64,000 nt of DNA from Enterococcus devriesei (GTDB taxonomy: Bacteria; Bacillota; Bacilli; Lactobacillales; Enterococcaceae). The stretch is taken from NCBI RefSeq assembly GCF_001885905.1, contig NZ_JXKM01000002.1, positions 300,258 through 364,257 on the forward strand, in the 5' to 3' direction. This document shows, piece after piece, positions 57,857-64,000 of this stretch (position 1 is the first letter of the stretch; every line of letters begins with the position of its first letter). The position numbers and the translations under genes are program-made. Under the pieces are notes generated by a model that saw only the letters and a list, made by a program, of their open reading frames with translations, was not told the origin of the DNA and did not search any database.

Positions 57857-57931
57857 AGGACAACTACCGTAAAATTTTTGGGTAGTTGTCTATTTATTTG
57901 TAAAAAAACAAAAAAATCGGAGGAATTTATC

Positions 57932-58942
57932 ATGAAAAATAAAGGGATTATCGGATCAATCATCGCATTAGCAGTCGTTTTAATCGGAGTATTCGCCTAT
58001 CAAATGGGGTCACGGCAAACAAGTGCAACTGAAACAAAAGAAGAAATGAAAACTGTAGGGATCTTGCAATTTATCAGTCACCCATCATTAGATCAAATCA
58101 AAGATGGTGTGATCGAAGGGTTGAAAGAAGAAGGCTACGAGGATGGTAAGAATATCAAAATCGAATTTTTGAATGGTCAAGGCGATCAAAGTAAATTAAA
58201 CAGTATGAGTCAGCAATTGTTGGACAAGAATTCAGACGTCCTAGTCGGGGTTGCGACACCTGCTGCTAAAGCGTTAGCCAACGCAACCAGCGATAAACCA
58301 ATTATTATGTCAGCAATCAGCGATCCGATCGGTGCTGGTCTTGTAAAAGACTTAAAACACCCAGGCGGAAACATCACCGGAGTGAATAACTTAACCCCCG
58401 TAGATCAACAACTTGATATGGCAAAAGAATTATTTCCAGATGCGAAAACAGTCGGTATGATCTACTCGTCTTCAGAAGAAAATTCTAAATCACAAATCGA
58501 TCGAGCAGAAAAACGGGCGAAGAAAGATGGACTGACAGTGAAAAAATATGCTATCAGTTCTAGTAATGATATTGCTCAGATCACCCAGCAAGCTTGCCAA
58601 GAAACAGATTACTTATATATTCCACAAGACAATACGATCGCTAGTGCCTTTCAAACAATGATCAACGAATCAGACAAAGCGAAAAAGCCGGTCTTTGTTT
58701 CAGTTGATAACATGGTAAAAGAAGGTGGGATCGCCACAGTTGGACAAAACCAATTCAAGCTCGGTGTGGAATCTGGCAAAATGGCTGCCAATGTATTAAG
58801 CGGCAAATCAAAACCAGCAACGACACCAGTGAATGTGATCGATTACGGTGACATGATTATTAACGAAGAGAAAGCTAAAGAGTTAGGTATTACGATTCCA
58901 GCTAGTATCAAAGAGAAAGCAGAAGTAGTCAAAGGAGAGTAG
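57932..58942 (+). CDS. trpX: Tryptophan-type ABC transporter substrate-binding protein
   Basis: A 336-residue protein of the TrpX/YtrF-like branch (ABC substrate-binding, PF04392-type). The N-terminal membrane segment (~6-25) lacks a lipobox Cys, so it is probably an anchored rather than lipid-modified binding protein. Motifs VGILQFISHPSLDQIKDGV (~43), LVGVATPAAKALA (~99), VDNMVKEGGIATVG (~255) are typical. GGAGG is 9 bases before the ATG; an open frame upstream (from 57743) runs through the attenuator and was rejected. First gene of trpXYZ. Confidence 0.9.
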   Translation: MKNKGIIGSIIALAVVLIGVFAYQMGSRQTSATETKEEMKTVGILQFISHPSLDQIKDGVIEGLKEEGYEDGKNIKIEFLNGQGDQSKLNSMSQQLLDKNSDVLVGVATPAAKALANATSDKPIIMSAISDPIGAGLVKDLKHPGGNITGVNNLTPVDQQLDMAKELFPDAKTVGMIYSSSEENSKSQIDRAEKRAKKDGLTVKKYAISSSNDIAQITQQACQETDYLYIPQDNTIASAFQTMINESDKAKKPVFVSVDNMVKEGGIATVGQNQFKLGVESGKMAANVLSGKSKPATTPVNVIDYGDMIINEEKAKELGITIPASIKEKAEVVKGE

Positions 58943-58946
58943 AAAA

Positions 58947-59828
58947 ATGGTGATTTCAGCGATTGGACAAGGATTTTTATGGGGAATTTTAGGTTTAGGA
59001 ATTTTTATGACCTACCGCATTTTAAATTTCCCAGATATGACAACAGAAGGGTCATTCCCATTAGGTGGAGCGGTCTGTGTAACGGCGATTACCCACGGCG
59101 TCTCTCCATTCTTAGCGACTCTTTTAGGCATCGTTGCAGGAATGTGTGCCGGTTTCGTAACAGGAATGCTTTATACTAAAGGGAAAATCCCCGTCATTTT
59201 AGCTGGAATTTTAGTGATGTCGGGATTGAATTCGGTGATGCTATTTATCATGCAGACACCTAATCTTTCTTTATTAAAGCAACCGAAAATTCAAGATTTT
59301 TTTACCAACTTAAATCTGCCAGATCATTTTGATATTGTTCTCTTAGGTTTGTTGGCGATTTTAATCATCATCGCCTTACTACTATTTTTCTTTTTCACGG
59401 ATTTCGGTCAAGCGTACATTGCCACCGGAGACAATGAGAACATGGCTCGTTCGATTGGTATCAATACGGATCGCATGAAGGTTATCGGACTGACTTTATC
59501 AAATGGTGTGATTGCCTTATCCGGCGCGTTGATTGCCCAAAATGATGGCTATGCAGATATCGGCAAAGGTGTCGGAGTCATTGTCATCGGTCTAGCCTCC
59601 ATCATTATTGGTGAAGTCTTGTATGGCGAAGTCACGTTTATTGAACGTTTGGTAGCCATCGTTTTAGGCAGTATCATCTATCAGTTATTGATCTTGCTAA
59701 TCATCAAAGTGGGCTTAGATACGACTTACTTGAAAATTTTCTCGTCAATCATCTTGGCACTATGTTTAATGATCCCACGTTTAAAAGAGACTCTGCATTT
59801 AAAGACTGGATTAGAGAAGGAGGAGTAA
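58947..59828 (+). CDS. trpY: Tryptophan-type ABC transporter permease
   Basis: A 293-residue membrane protein of the branched-chain/ribose permease type (BPD_transp_2), about 8-9 membrane segments: GQGFLWGILGLGIFMTYRIL (~7), MTTEGSFPLGGAV (~28), IPVILAGILVMSGLN (~84), GVIVIGLASIIIGEVLYG (~207). It starts 4 bases after trpX and ends 4 bases before trpZ. With TrpX and TrpZ it would import tryptophan; specificity rests on the leader peptide and homologues, not on a direct test. Confidence 0.9.
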   Translation: MVISAIGQGFLWGILGLGIFMTYRILNFPDMTTEGSFPLGGAVCVTAITHGVSPFLATLLGIVAGMCAGFVTGMLYTKGKIPVILAGILVMSGLNSVMLFIMQTPNLSLLKQPKIQDFFTNLNLPDHFDIVLLGLLAILIIIALLLFFFFTDFGQAYIATGDNENMARSIGINTDRMKVIGLTLSNGVIALSGALIAQNDGYADIGKGVGVIVIGLASIIIGEVLYGEVTFIERLVAIVLGSIIYQLLILLIIKVGLDTTYLKIFSSIILALCLMIPRLKETLHLKTGLEKEE

Positions 59829-59832
59829 TTCG

Positions 59833-60615
59833 ATGAATGCATTAGAAGTAAAAAACGCCAATAAAACCATCAGTAACGGCGTCAATGATCAACGGAAAAT
59901 TTTGAATAATGTCAATTTGACGATTGCTCCAGGCGAGTTCGTAACCGTCTTAGGGGGCAACGGGGCAGGAAAAAGTACTTTGTTCAACAGTGTTTCTGGT
60001 AGCTTACAGCTAGATAGCGGGACAGTTGCTGTAATGGGAAAAGATTTAACGAAACTTGCTGAAGAACAAAGAGCCTCGTCAATTGCTCGGGTCTTTCAAG
60101 ATCCTAAGATGGGAACCGCACCGCGCTTAACCGTCGCGGAAAATTTGGGACTAGCTGAAAAGCGCGGACAGAAACGACGCTTAAAACAGCGCCAGCTGAA
60201 CCAGAAGAAAGAACTATACCGAGAACTTTGTAAGCTTGTAGGAAATGGCTTAGAAAATCATCTCGATACACCAACAGGATTTCTTTCTGGCGGGCAACGC
60301 CAAGCACTAAGCTTATTGATGGCGACGATCACTAAACCGGATTTATTATTATTAGATGAGCATACAGCTGCACTCGATCCAAAAACCGCGAAGCAATTGA
60401 TGCACTTAACAGATCAGCGAATCAAAGAAGAACAACTCACTTGCTTAATGGTCACTCACAAAATGGAGGATGCTCTACATTACGGCGATCGTGTGATCGT
60501 GATGGAAAAAGGAGAGATCATTAAAGATATTAGCGGAGAAGCAAAAAGGCAGATGACCTTAGCGGATTTATTCCTGCTTTTCGAAGAGAGCGAGACAGTA
60601 GCTGAAGTAATGTAA
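59833..60615 (+). CDS. trpZ: Tryptophan-type ABC transporter ATPase
   Basis: A 260-residue ABC ATPase. Walker A GGNGAGKST (~38), Q-loop ARVFQDPKMG (~84), signature LSGGQRQA (~152), Walker B LLLLDEHTAALD (~172), H-switch VTHKMEDA (~208). Complete. AAGGAGGAG upstream. Last gene of trpXYZ; no clear terminator follows before the aro promoter at 60649. Confidence 0.93.
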   Translation: MNALEVKNANKTISNGVNDQRKILNNVNLTIAPGEFVTVLGGNGAGKSTLFNSVSGSLQLDSGTVAVMGKDLTKLAEEQRASSIARVFQDPKMGTAPRLTVAENLGLAEKRGQKRRLKQRQLNQKKELYRELCKLVGNGLENHLDTPTGFLSGGQRQALSLLMATITKPDLLLLDEHTAALDPKTAKQLMHLTDQRIKEEQLTCLMVTHKMEDALHYGDRVIVMEKGEIIKDISGEAKRQMTLADLFLLFEESETVAEVM

Positions 60616-60648
60616 ATAAAATTATTTGCAGAAAATTAAAAAAACAGG

Positions 60649-60677
60649 TTGACTTATTTTATAAACAACTCTATACT
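60649..60677 (+). promoter_or_regulatory. aroE-aroF-aroB promoter
   Basis: TTGACT (60649-60654), 17 bases, TATACT (60672-60677). Start near 60684. Confidence 0.87.
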
Positions 60678-60711
60678 AAGTTCAATCTTAAATCAGTTTG
60701 GAGCGATTTTT

Positions 60712-60774
60712 ATGAATACGAATAAGAGTACGCACACACAACTGAATAATTATTACTTTAGCTATTTTAGATAG
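60712..60774 (+). CDS. aro leader peptide, MNTNKSTHTQLNNYYFSYFR
   Basis: A 20-residue frame with GGAG 8 bases upstream of ATG. It ends NNYYFSYFR: Tyr at codons 14, 15 and 18, Phe at 16 and 19, five aromatic codons in six places. The stop TAG (60772-60774) is directly followed by attenuator segment 1. It shares Gln-Leu-Asn and a terminal Arg with the trp leader peptide. Confidence 0.87.
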   Translation: MNTNKSTHTQLNNYYFSYFR

Positions 60775-60852
60775 GTTTGTGTTCATGATTCATGGATGCA
60801 AACGACACAAGTTTGTATCTATGATGGCTAAGGATTTTAAGTTCGACTTAAC

Positions 60853-60888
60853 GCCACATAGATGAAAATCTATAGTGGCTTTTTCTTT
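60853..60888 (+). terminator. aro attenuator terminator 1 (segments 4:5)
   Basis: GCCACATAGAT, loop GAAA, ATCTATAGTGGC (one bulge), then TTTTTCTTT. Confidence 0.9.
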
Positions 60889-60912
60889 GGATTCAATTTA
60901 TTTTGGAGACTA

Positions 60913-60946
60913 GGCTCATTGTAGATTTTCTACAGTGGGCCTTTTT
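60913..60946 (+). terminator. aro leader terminator 2
   Basis: GGCTCATTGTAGA, loop TTT, TCTACAGTGGGCC (three G-U), then TTTTT. It resembles terminator 1 and follows it by 24 bases. Confidence 0.85.
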
Positions 60947-61113
60947 GCGAGTTCCACTACTTTTGGAAAATGATTTTACTGATTTAAAAAGTAGCTGGCA
61001 AAGTCACTGATTGAAGGTTGATTCACAAATGAGAAAAAGGATATGAGTTCCACTTTTCACAGTTTAACACGTGAAGGGATCATTACCTAAATACGAAAAA
61101 GGAGTGAGGAAAG
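60947..61113 (+). other. Remainder of aro leader, no gene
   Basis: About 165 bases without an ORF before aroE. A 10-base direct repeat GAGTTCCACT occurs at 60949-60958 and 61045-61054. TTGATT (61018-61023) with a weak downstream -10 (ATATGA) may be an internal promoter, but evidence is thin. Confidence 0.45.
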
Positions 61114-61992
61114 ATGAAAAATGAAATTTCGGGAAGGACACGGTTGGCTGGTTTATATGCGCTGCCGGCAAGACACAGCTTTTCGCCAATTATGCATACA
61201 ACCGCATTTCAAGCAATGGAGGTCGATGCGGTCTATCTAAGTTTTGATGTTCAGCCGGAGCGGCTTGGTGAAAGTATCCAAGCGATTCGTGATCTTGAGA
61301 TGTTGGGTGTCAATTTATCGATGCCTCACAAAATGGCGGCGGTCCAATATGTTGACGAGCTGAGCCAAGCGGCGCGCTTGATCGGAGCAATTAATACGAT
61401 CGTCAATCAAGAGGGCAAATTAATTGGGCATATCACCGACGGCATTGGTTGTATGGAAAGCTTGAAGCAAAACGGGATCGCGATCATCGGCAAAAGAATG
61501 ACGATTCTTGGAGCCGGTGGAGCCGCGACAGCGATTATTACCCAAGCCGCGATCGACGGAGTGGAAGCTATTGATGTTTTTAATATCAAAGATGATTTTT
61601 ATCAAATGATCGCACCAAAACTCGCAATGATCGCTGAAGAGACCAATTGTCAGATCCAGTTACATGATCTAGCAGAAGAAAAACAATTAGCTGCCTCTTT
61701 AGCTGTCAGCAGCCTGCTAATTAACGCGACAAATATCGGAATGGCACCGAAAACGGATCAAATGCCTTTACCTGATCCGACATTATTAAGAAGCGATTTA
61801 CCCGTTTTCGATGTCATTTATCATCCAGGCGAAACAAAATTATTAAAAGCCGCAAAAGAAAAAGGGGCTACCGCCGTTAATGGTTTAGGCATGTTACTTT
61901 ATCAAGGCGCTGCGGCATTCAAATTATGGACCGGCAAGGAAATGCCCGTTGAAATGATCCAACCGTTATTGGAAAGAGAAATCCAAAAATAA
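61114..61992 (+). CDS. aroE: Shikimate dehydrogenase
   Basis: A 292-residue NADP-dependent enzyme reducing 3-dehydroshikimate. The substrate-binding motif is RHSFSPIMH (~20), catalytic Lys in VNLSMPHKMAAV (~66-77), GAINTIVN (~92), the cofactor loop ILGAGGAATAI (~130) and NATNIGM (~207). AAAGGAGTGAGGAAAG before the ATG. First structural gene behind the Tyr/Phe attenuator. Confidence 0.95.
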   Translation: MKNEISGRTRLAGLYALPARHSFSPIMHTTAFQAMEVDAVYLSFDVQPERLGESIQAIRDLEMLGVNLSMPHKMAAVQYVDELSQAARLIGAINTIVNQEGKLIGHITDGIGCMESLKQNGIAIIGKRMTILGAGGAATAIITQAAIDGVEAIDVFNIKDDFYQMIAPKLAMIAEETNCQIQLHDLAEEKQLAASLAVSSLLINATNIGMAPKTDQMPLPDPTLLRSDLPVFDVIYHPGETKLLKAAKEKGATAVNGLGMLLYQGAAAFKLWTGKEMPVEMIQPLLEREIQK

Positions 61993-62013
61993 AAAGTGAA
62001 GGAAGTTATTATT

Positions 62014-63054
62014 ATGATCTTAATTATCAAAAAAGGCATTCAAGAAGCAGAATTATCTCCCATTTTATCCCGAATCAAAGAAGAAGGTTTAGGCGTTCAA
62101 ATCAATCATGGCAAAGACCGCTTAGTGCTAGGCTTGCTTGGCGATCCAAAGATCATTCAAAATGTTCCATTCCAAGCTTACAATGTCGTTGAACGAGCAG
62201 TAGCGATCTCCAATACCTACAAATTAACCTCAAGAGAATTTCATCCACAAGATACAGTTGTTGATGTTGACGGCGTAAAAATCGGTGACGGCAGTTTTGT
62301 AACAATGGCTGGTCCGTGTTCAGTCGAAGGCGAAGAACAAATCATGGAAACAGCCCGCATGGCAAAAGCTGGTGGCGCTAAAATTTTACGTGGAGGTGCC
62401 TACAAACCCCGTACTTCACCATACGCTTTCCAAGGTCTGGGAGAAGAAGGCTTGAAAATCATGCGGAAAGCTGCTGATGCTCACGGCTTGAAAGTGATTA
62501 CTGAAGTTATGGATGAAGCACATATCGATGTTGTTTGCCAATACGCCGATATCATTCAAATCGGTGCCCGTAATATGCAAAACTTCCGCTTACTAGAGGC
62601 GGTCGGTAAAACCGGAAAACCGATTGGCTTGAAACGGGGAATCTCAGGGACGATCCAAGAGTGGTTGAACGCGGCGGAATACATCGCGGTTCAAAACAAT
62701 TCAAACATTATCTTCATTGAACGGGGGATTCGAACTTACGAAACAGCGACCAGAAACACCTTTGATTTAAGCGCGGTACCATTGATCAAAAAATTGAGTC
62801 ATTTCCCAATTATTGTTGATCCAAGTCATGGGACAGGGGTTTGGGATTTAGTGGCTCCAATGGCACGAGCAGGGGTGGCTAGTGGTGCGGACGGCATGAT
62901 CGTTGAGATTCATCCTGATCCTTTACACGCATGGTCTGATGGTGAACAATCATTGAATGAAAAGAATTACTTGCAAATGATGCGTGAAGTTGATGTGATG
63001 GTTGATGCGATGAAGAAAATAAATCGTTTAAACGAAGAACTAGCACTTAGTTAA
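62014..63054 (+). CDS. aroF: 3-deoxy-7-phosphoheptulonate (DAHP) synthase
   Basis: A 346-residue enzyme for the first shikimate step (PEP + erythrose 4-phosphate). The N-terminal ~70 residues form a ferredoxin-like regulatory domain (MILIIKKGIQ ... GLLGDP), which in Thermotoga-type enzymes gives feedback control by Tyr/Phe. The catalytic barrel has AGPCSVEGEEQI (~96), RGGAYKPRTSPYAFQG (~121), KRGISGT (~204) and DPSHGTG (~267). The ATG at 62014 was chosen with GAAGGAAG upstream; a GTG at 61996 is an open alternative. Confidence 0.93.
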   Translation: MILIIKKGIQEAELSPILSRIKEEGLGVQINHGKDRLVLGLLGDPKIIQNVPFQAYNVVERAVAISNTYKLTSREFHPQDTVVDVDGVKIGDGSFVTMAGPCSVEGEEQIMETARMAKAGGAKILRGGAYKPRTSPYAFQGLGEEGLKIMRKAADAHGLKVITEVMDEAHIDVVCQYADIIQIGARNMQNFRLLEAVGKTGKPIGLKRGISGTIQEWLNAAEYIAVQNNSNIIFIERGIRTYETATRNTFDLSAVPLIKKLSHFPIIVDPSHGTGVWDLVAPMARAGVASGADGMIVEIHPDPLHAWSDGEQSLNEKNYLQMMREVDVMVDAMKKINRLNEELALS

Positions 63055-63070
63055 ACAGGGGGCAGCTTTC

Positions 63071-64000
63071 ATGGAAATCGTTCTACCAGATAAAAGTTAT
63101 CAGATCATCGTCAAACGCCACGCCTTGGATTCCGTTGGTGAATGGATCGCCTCACTTTGGAAAAATAAAAAAATCGCGATTATCAGCGATGAAAATGTTT
63201 ATCCGATTTATGGTGAAAAAATCCAGCAACAATTAGCAGACTATGAGGTTTGCCATTATGCAGTTCCCGCCGGAGAGAGCAGTAAATCATTAGAGCTGGC
63301 AAATACTCTCTATGAATTTTTGGCGGATCAGCAATTTACTCGCAGTGACGCGGTCATTGCGCTAGGGGGCGGCGTAGTTGGTGATCTAGCCAGTTTTGTC
63401 GCATCCACTTATATGCGAGGCATCGCTTTTGTCCAGATTCCGACTTCATTATTGGCTCAAGTGGATTCTAGTATCGGCGGAAAAACTGCGGTAAATTCAA
63501 GTAAGGCTAAAAATATGATTGGGACCTTCGCTCAACCTGATGGGGTATTGATCGATCCGGAAACGTTAAATACTTTGCCAGAATTACGAGTGCGCGAGGG
63601 CATCGCAGAAATCATTAAATGCGGTGCCATCAGTGATGCTTCATTATGGCAGGATCTTGAGAAACTAACAGGAGTTCAAAATCTTTTAGTCCACAGCGAA
63701 GCGATCATTTTAAAAGCATTACAAGTAAAGAAAACGGTTGTTGAAGAAGATGAATTTGACAATGGCTCACGCTTATTATTGAATTTTGGTCATACGATCG
63801 GACATGCCATCGAAAATACCGCTGGCTATGGAAAAATCAGTCACGGCGAGGCTGTAGCGATCGGCATGGTAAAAATTTCTCAAACGGCAGAAATGAATCA
63901 GCTAATGCCAGCAGGTATCACCCAAAAAATTAGCACGATGAATCAGAAATACGGCTTACCGATCAATTACCAACCTTGGGAAGCAGAGAAGTTTTATACA
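63071..64000 (+). CDS. aroB: 3-dehydroquinate synthase (3' end outside window)
   Basis: The first 310 residues of the second shikimate enzyme. NAD site AVPAGESSKSLE (~69), ALGGGVVGDLASFVASTYMRG (~98), QIPTSLLAQVDSSIGGKTAVN (~123), and metal ligands in FGHTIGHAIE (~239) and HGEAVAIGM (~255) are all visible. The family is about 360 residues long, so only the end is cut off. CAGGGGG precedes the ATG, 17 bases after aroF. Confidence 0.96.
   Translation, partial: MEIVLPDKSYQIIVKRHALDSVGEWIASLWKNKKIAIISDENVYPIYGEKIQQQLADYEVCHYAVPAGESSKSLELANTLYEFLADQQFTRSDAVIALGGGVVGDLASFVASTYMRGIAFVQIPTSLLAQVDSSIGGKTAVNSSKAKNMIGTFAQPDGVLIDPETLNTLPELRVREGIAEIIKCGAISDASLWQDLEKLTGVQNLLVHSEAIILKALQVKKTVVEEDEFDNGSRLLLNFGHTIGHAIENTAGYGKISHGEAVAIGMVKISQTAEMNQLMPAGITQKISTMNQKYGLPINYQPWEAEKFYT

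Larger units (their letters stand above)
57568..57931 (+). promoter_or_regulatory. Leader-peptide attenuator of trpXYZ
   Basis: The leader has a 5' hairpin (57585-57629), the Trp-codon peptide (57674-57733), and five segments: 1 GTTGTATTTATGA (57734-57746), 2 TCATAGATACAAC (57753-57765), 3 TTGTATCTATGC (57786-57797), 4 CCGCATAGA (57821-57829), 5 TCTATGCGG (57835-57843). Pairs 1:2, 2:3, 3:4 and 4:5 are all possible; 4:5 plus a T run is a terminator. No T-box sequence is present. A second hairpin (57859-57890) follows. Attenuation by tryptophan supply is inferred. Confidence 0.85.
60684..60950 (+). promoter_or_regulatory. Leader-peptide attenuator of the aro operon
   Basis: Five segments directly after the leader stop: 1 GTTTGTGTTCATG (60775-60787), 2 CATGGATGCAAAC (60791-60803), 3 GTTTGTATCTATG extended by ATGGC (60811-60828), 4 GCCACATAGAT (60853-60863), 5 ATCTATAGTGGC (60868-60879). 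1:2 and 2:3 are 13-bp stems with G-U pairs; 3:4 has bulges; 4:5 plus TTTTTCTTT is a terminator. A second terminator (60913-60946) follows. The arrangement matches the trp leader. Regulation by Tyr/Phe supply is inferred. Confidence 0.85.

Noticed and set aside
57674-57900. T-box or TRAP control of trpXYZ
   Set aside because: No AAGGTGGTACCGCG-type T-box and no series of GAG/UAG repeats is visible, while the leader peptide and five segments explain the region.
57743-57931. N-terminal extension of TrpX from a long open frame
   Set aside because: It would run through the attenuator hairpins and terminator; the ATG at 57932 has an ideal ribosome site and begins the signal segment.

Overview
The window is chromosomal DNA from a low-GC Gram-positive bacterium of the Lactobacillales, most likely Enterococcus or a close relative. 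Evidence: an EbsA-type protein, gpsB-rnpB and recU-pbp1A order, class B RNase P RNA, CGAAC-N4-GTTYG LexA boxes, a T-box on alaS, a PyrR-type pyr leader, strong AGGAGG ribosome sites and enterococcal gene content. Species was not determined. Nothing looks like a prophage, IS element, integron or CRISPR array; no tRNA or 5S/16S/23S genes were seen.

Layout. 1-7.8 kb: 3' end of obg, an orphan winged-helix regulator, DUF1269-like protein, rnz, SDR, LapA-like protein, recJ, apt. 7.8-9.5 kb: an SOS region with lexA, a DUF896 gene and, behind lexA, a LexA-controlled transcript carrying a tandem 73-bp repeat and a small membrane protein. 9.5-19.1 kb: tkt, NADH oxidase, dnaD-nth, pbp1A-recU, ypsA, gpsB, rnpB. 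19.1-32.2 kb: an unannotated structured intergenic region, a THUMP methyltransferase, small membrane/hypothetical genes, a VanZ-RDD fusion, cshB, GNAT, T-box-alaS, cls, an RNase H-like gene, ebsA, csp. 32.2-38.2 kb: fhs and the argCJBD arginine operon. 38.3-52.2 kb: CBS protein-lspA-rluD, then the complete pyrR-pyrP-pyrB-pyrC-carA-carB-pyrK-pyrD-pyrF-pyrE pyrimidine operon. 52.3-57.5 kb: AI-2E-type transporter, rqcH, ATP-PEPCK, a membrane-anchored hypothetical protein. 57.5-64 kb: an aromatic amino acid block, trpXYZ (tryptophan-type ABC transporter) followed by aroE-aroF-aroB (3' truncated by the window end).

Most striking result: the two aromatic operons each start with a short leader peptide and an attenuator. 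The trpXYZ leader peptide (57674-57733) ends ...SWQNWRR and contains two Trp codons. The aro leader peptide (60712-60774) ends ...NNYYFSYFR and contains three Tyr and two Phe codons. Each is followed by the same five-segment set of mutually exclusive hairpins (1:2, 2:3, 3:4, 4:5), where 4:5 is an intrinsic terminator and segment 1 begins at the first base after the stop codon. In this arrangement a ribosome that reaches the stop codon would mask segment 1, allow 2:3 and permit termination; a ribosome stalled at aromatic codons would leave 1:2 free, so 3:4 forms and transcription continues. Neither leader has a T-box motif, although alaS in the same window does. The peptides share a Gln-Leu-Asn motif and the layouts match, which suggests two copies of one regulatory design tuned to different amino acids.

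Second result: a perfect sigma-A promoter on the minus strand directly behind the lexA terminator has one LexA box filling its spacer and another at the start site. It drives a repeat-containing small ORF translationally coupled to an 87-aa membrane protein, a candidate SOS-induced cell-division inhibitor in the positional style of YneA/SosA.
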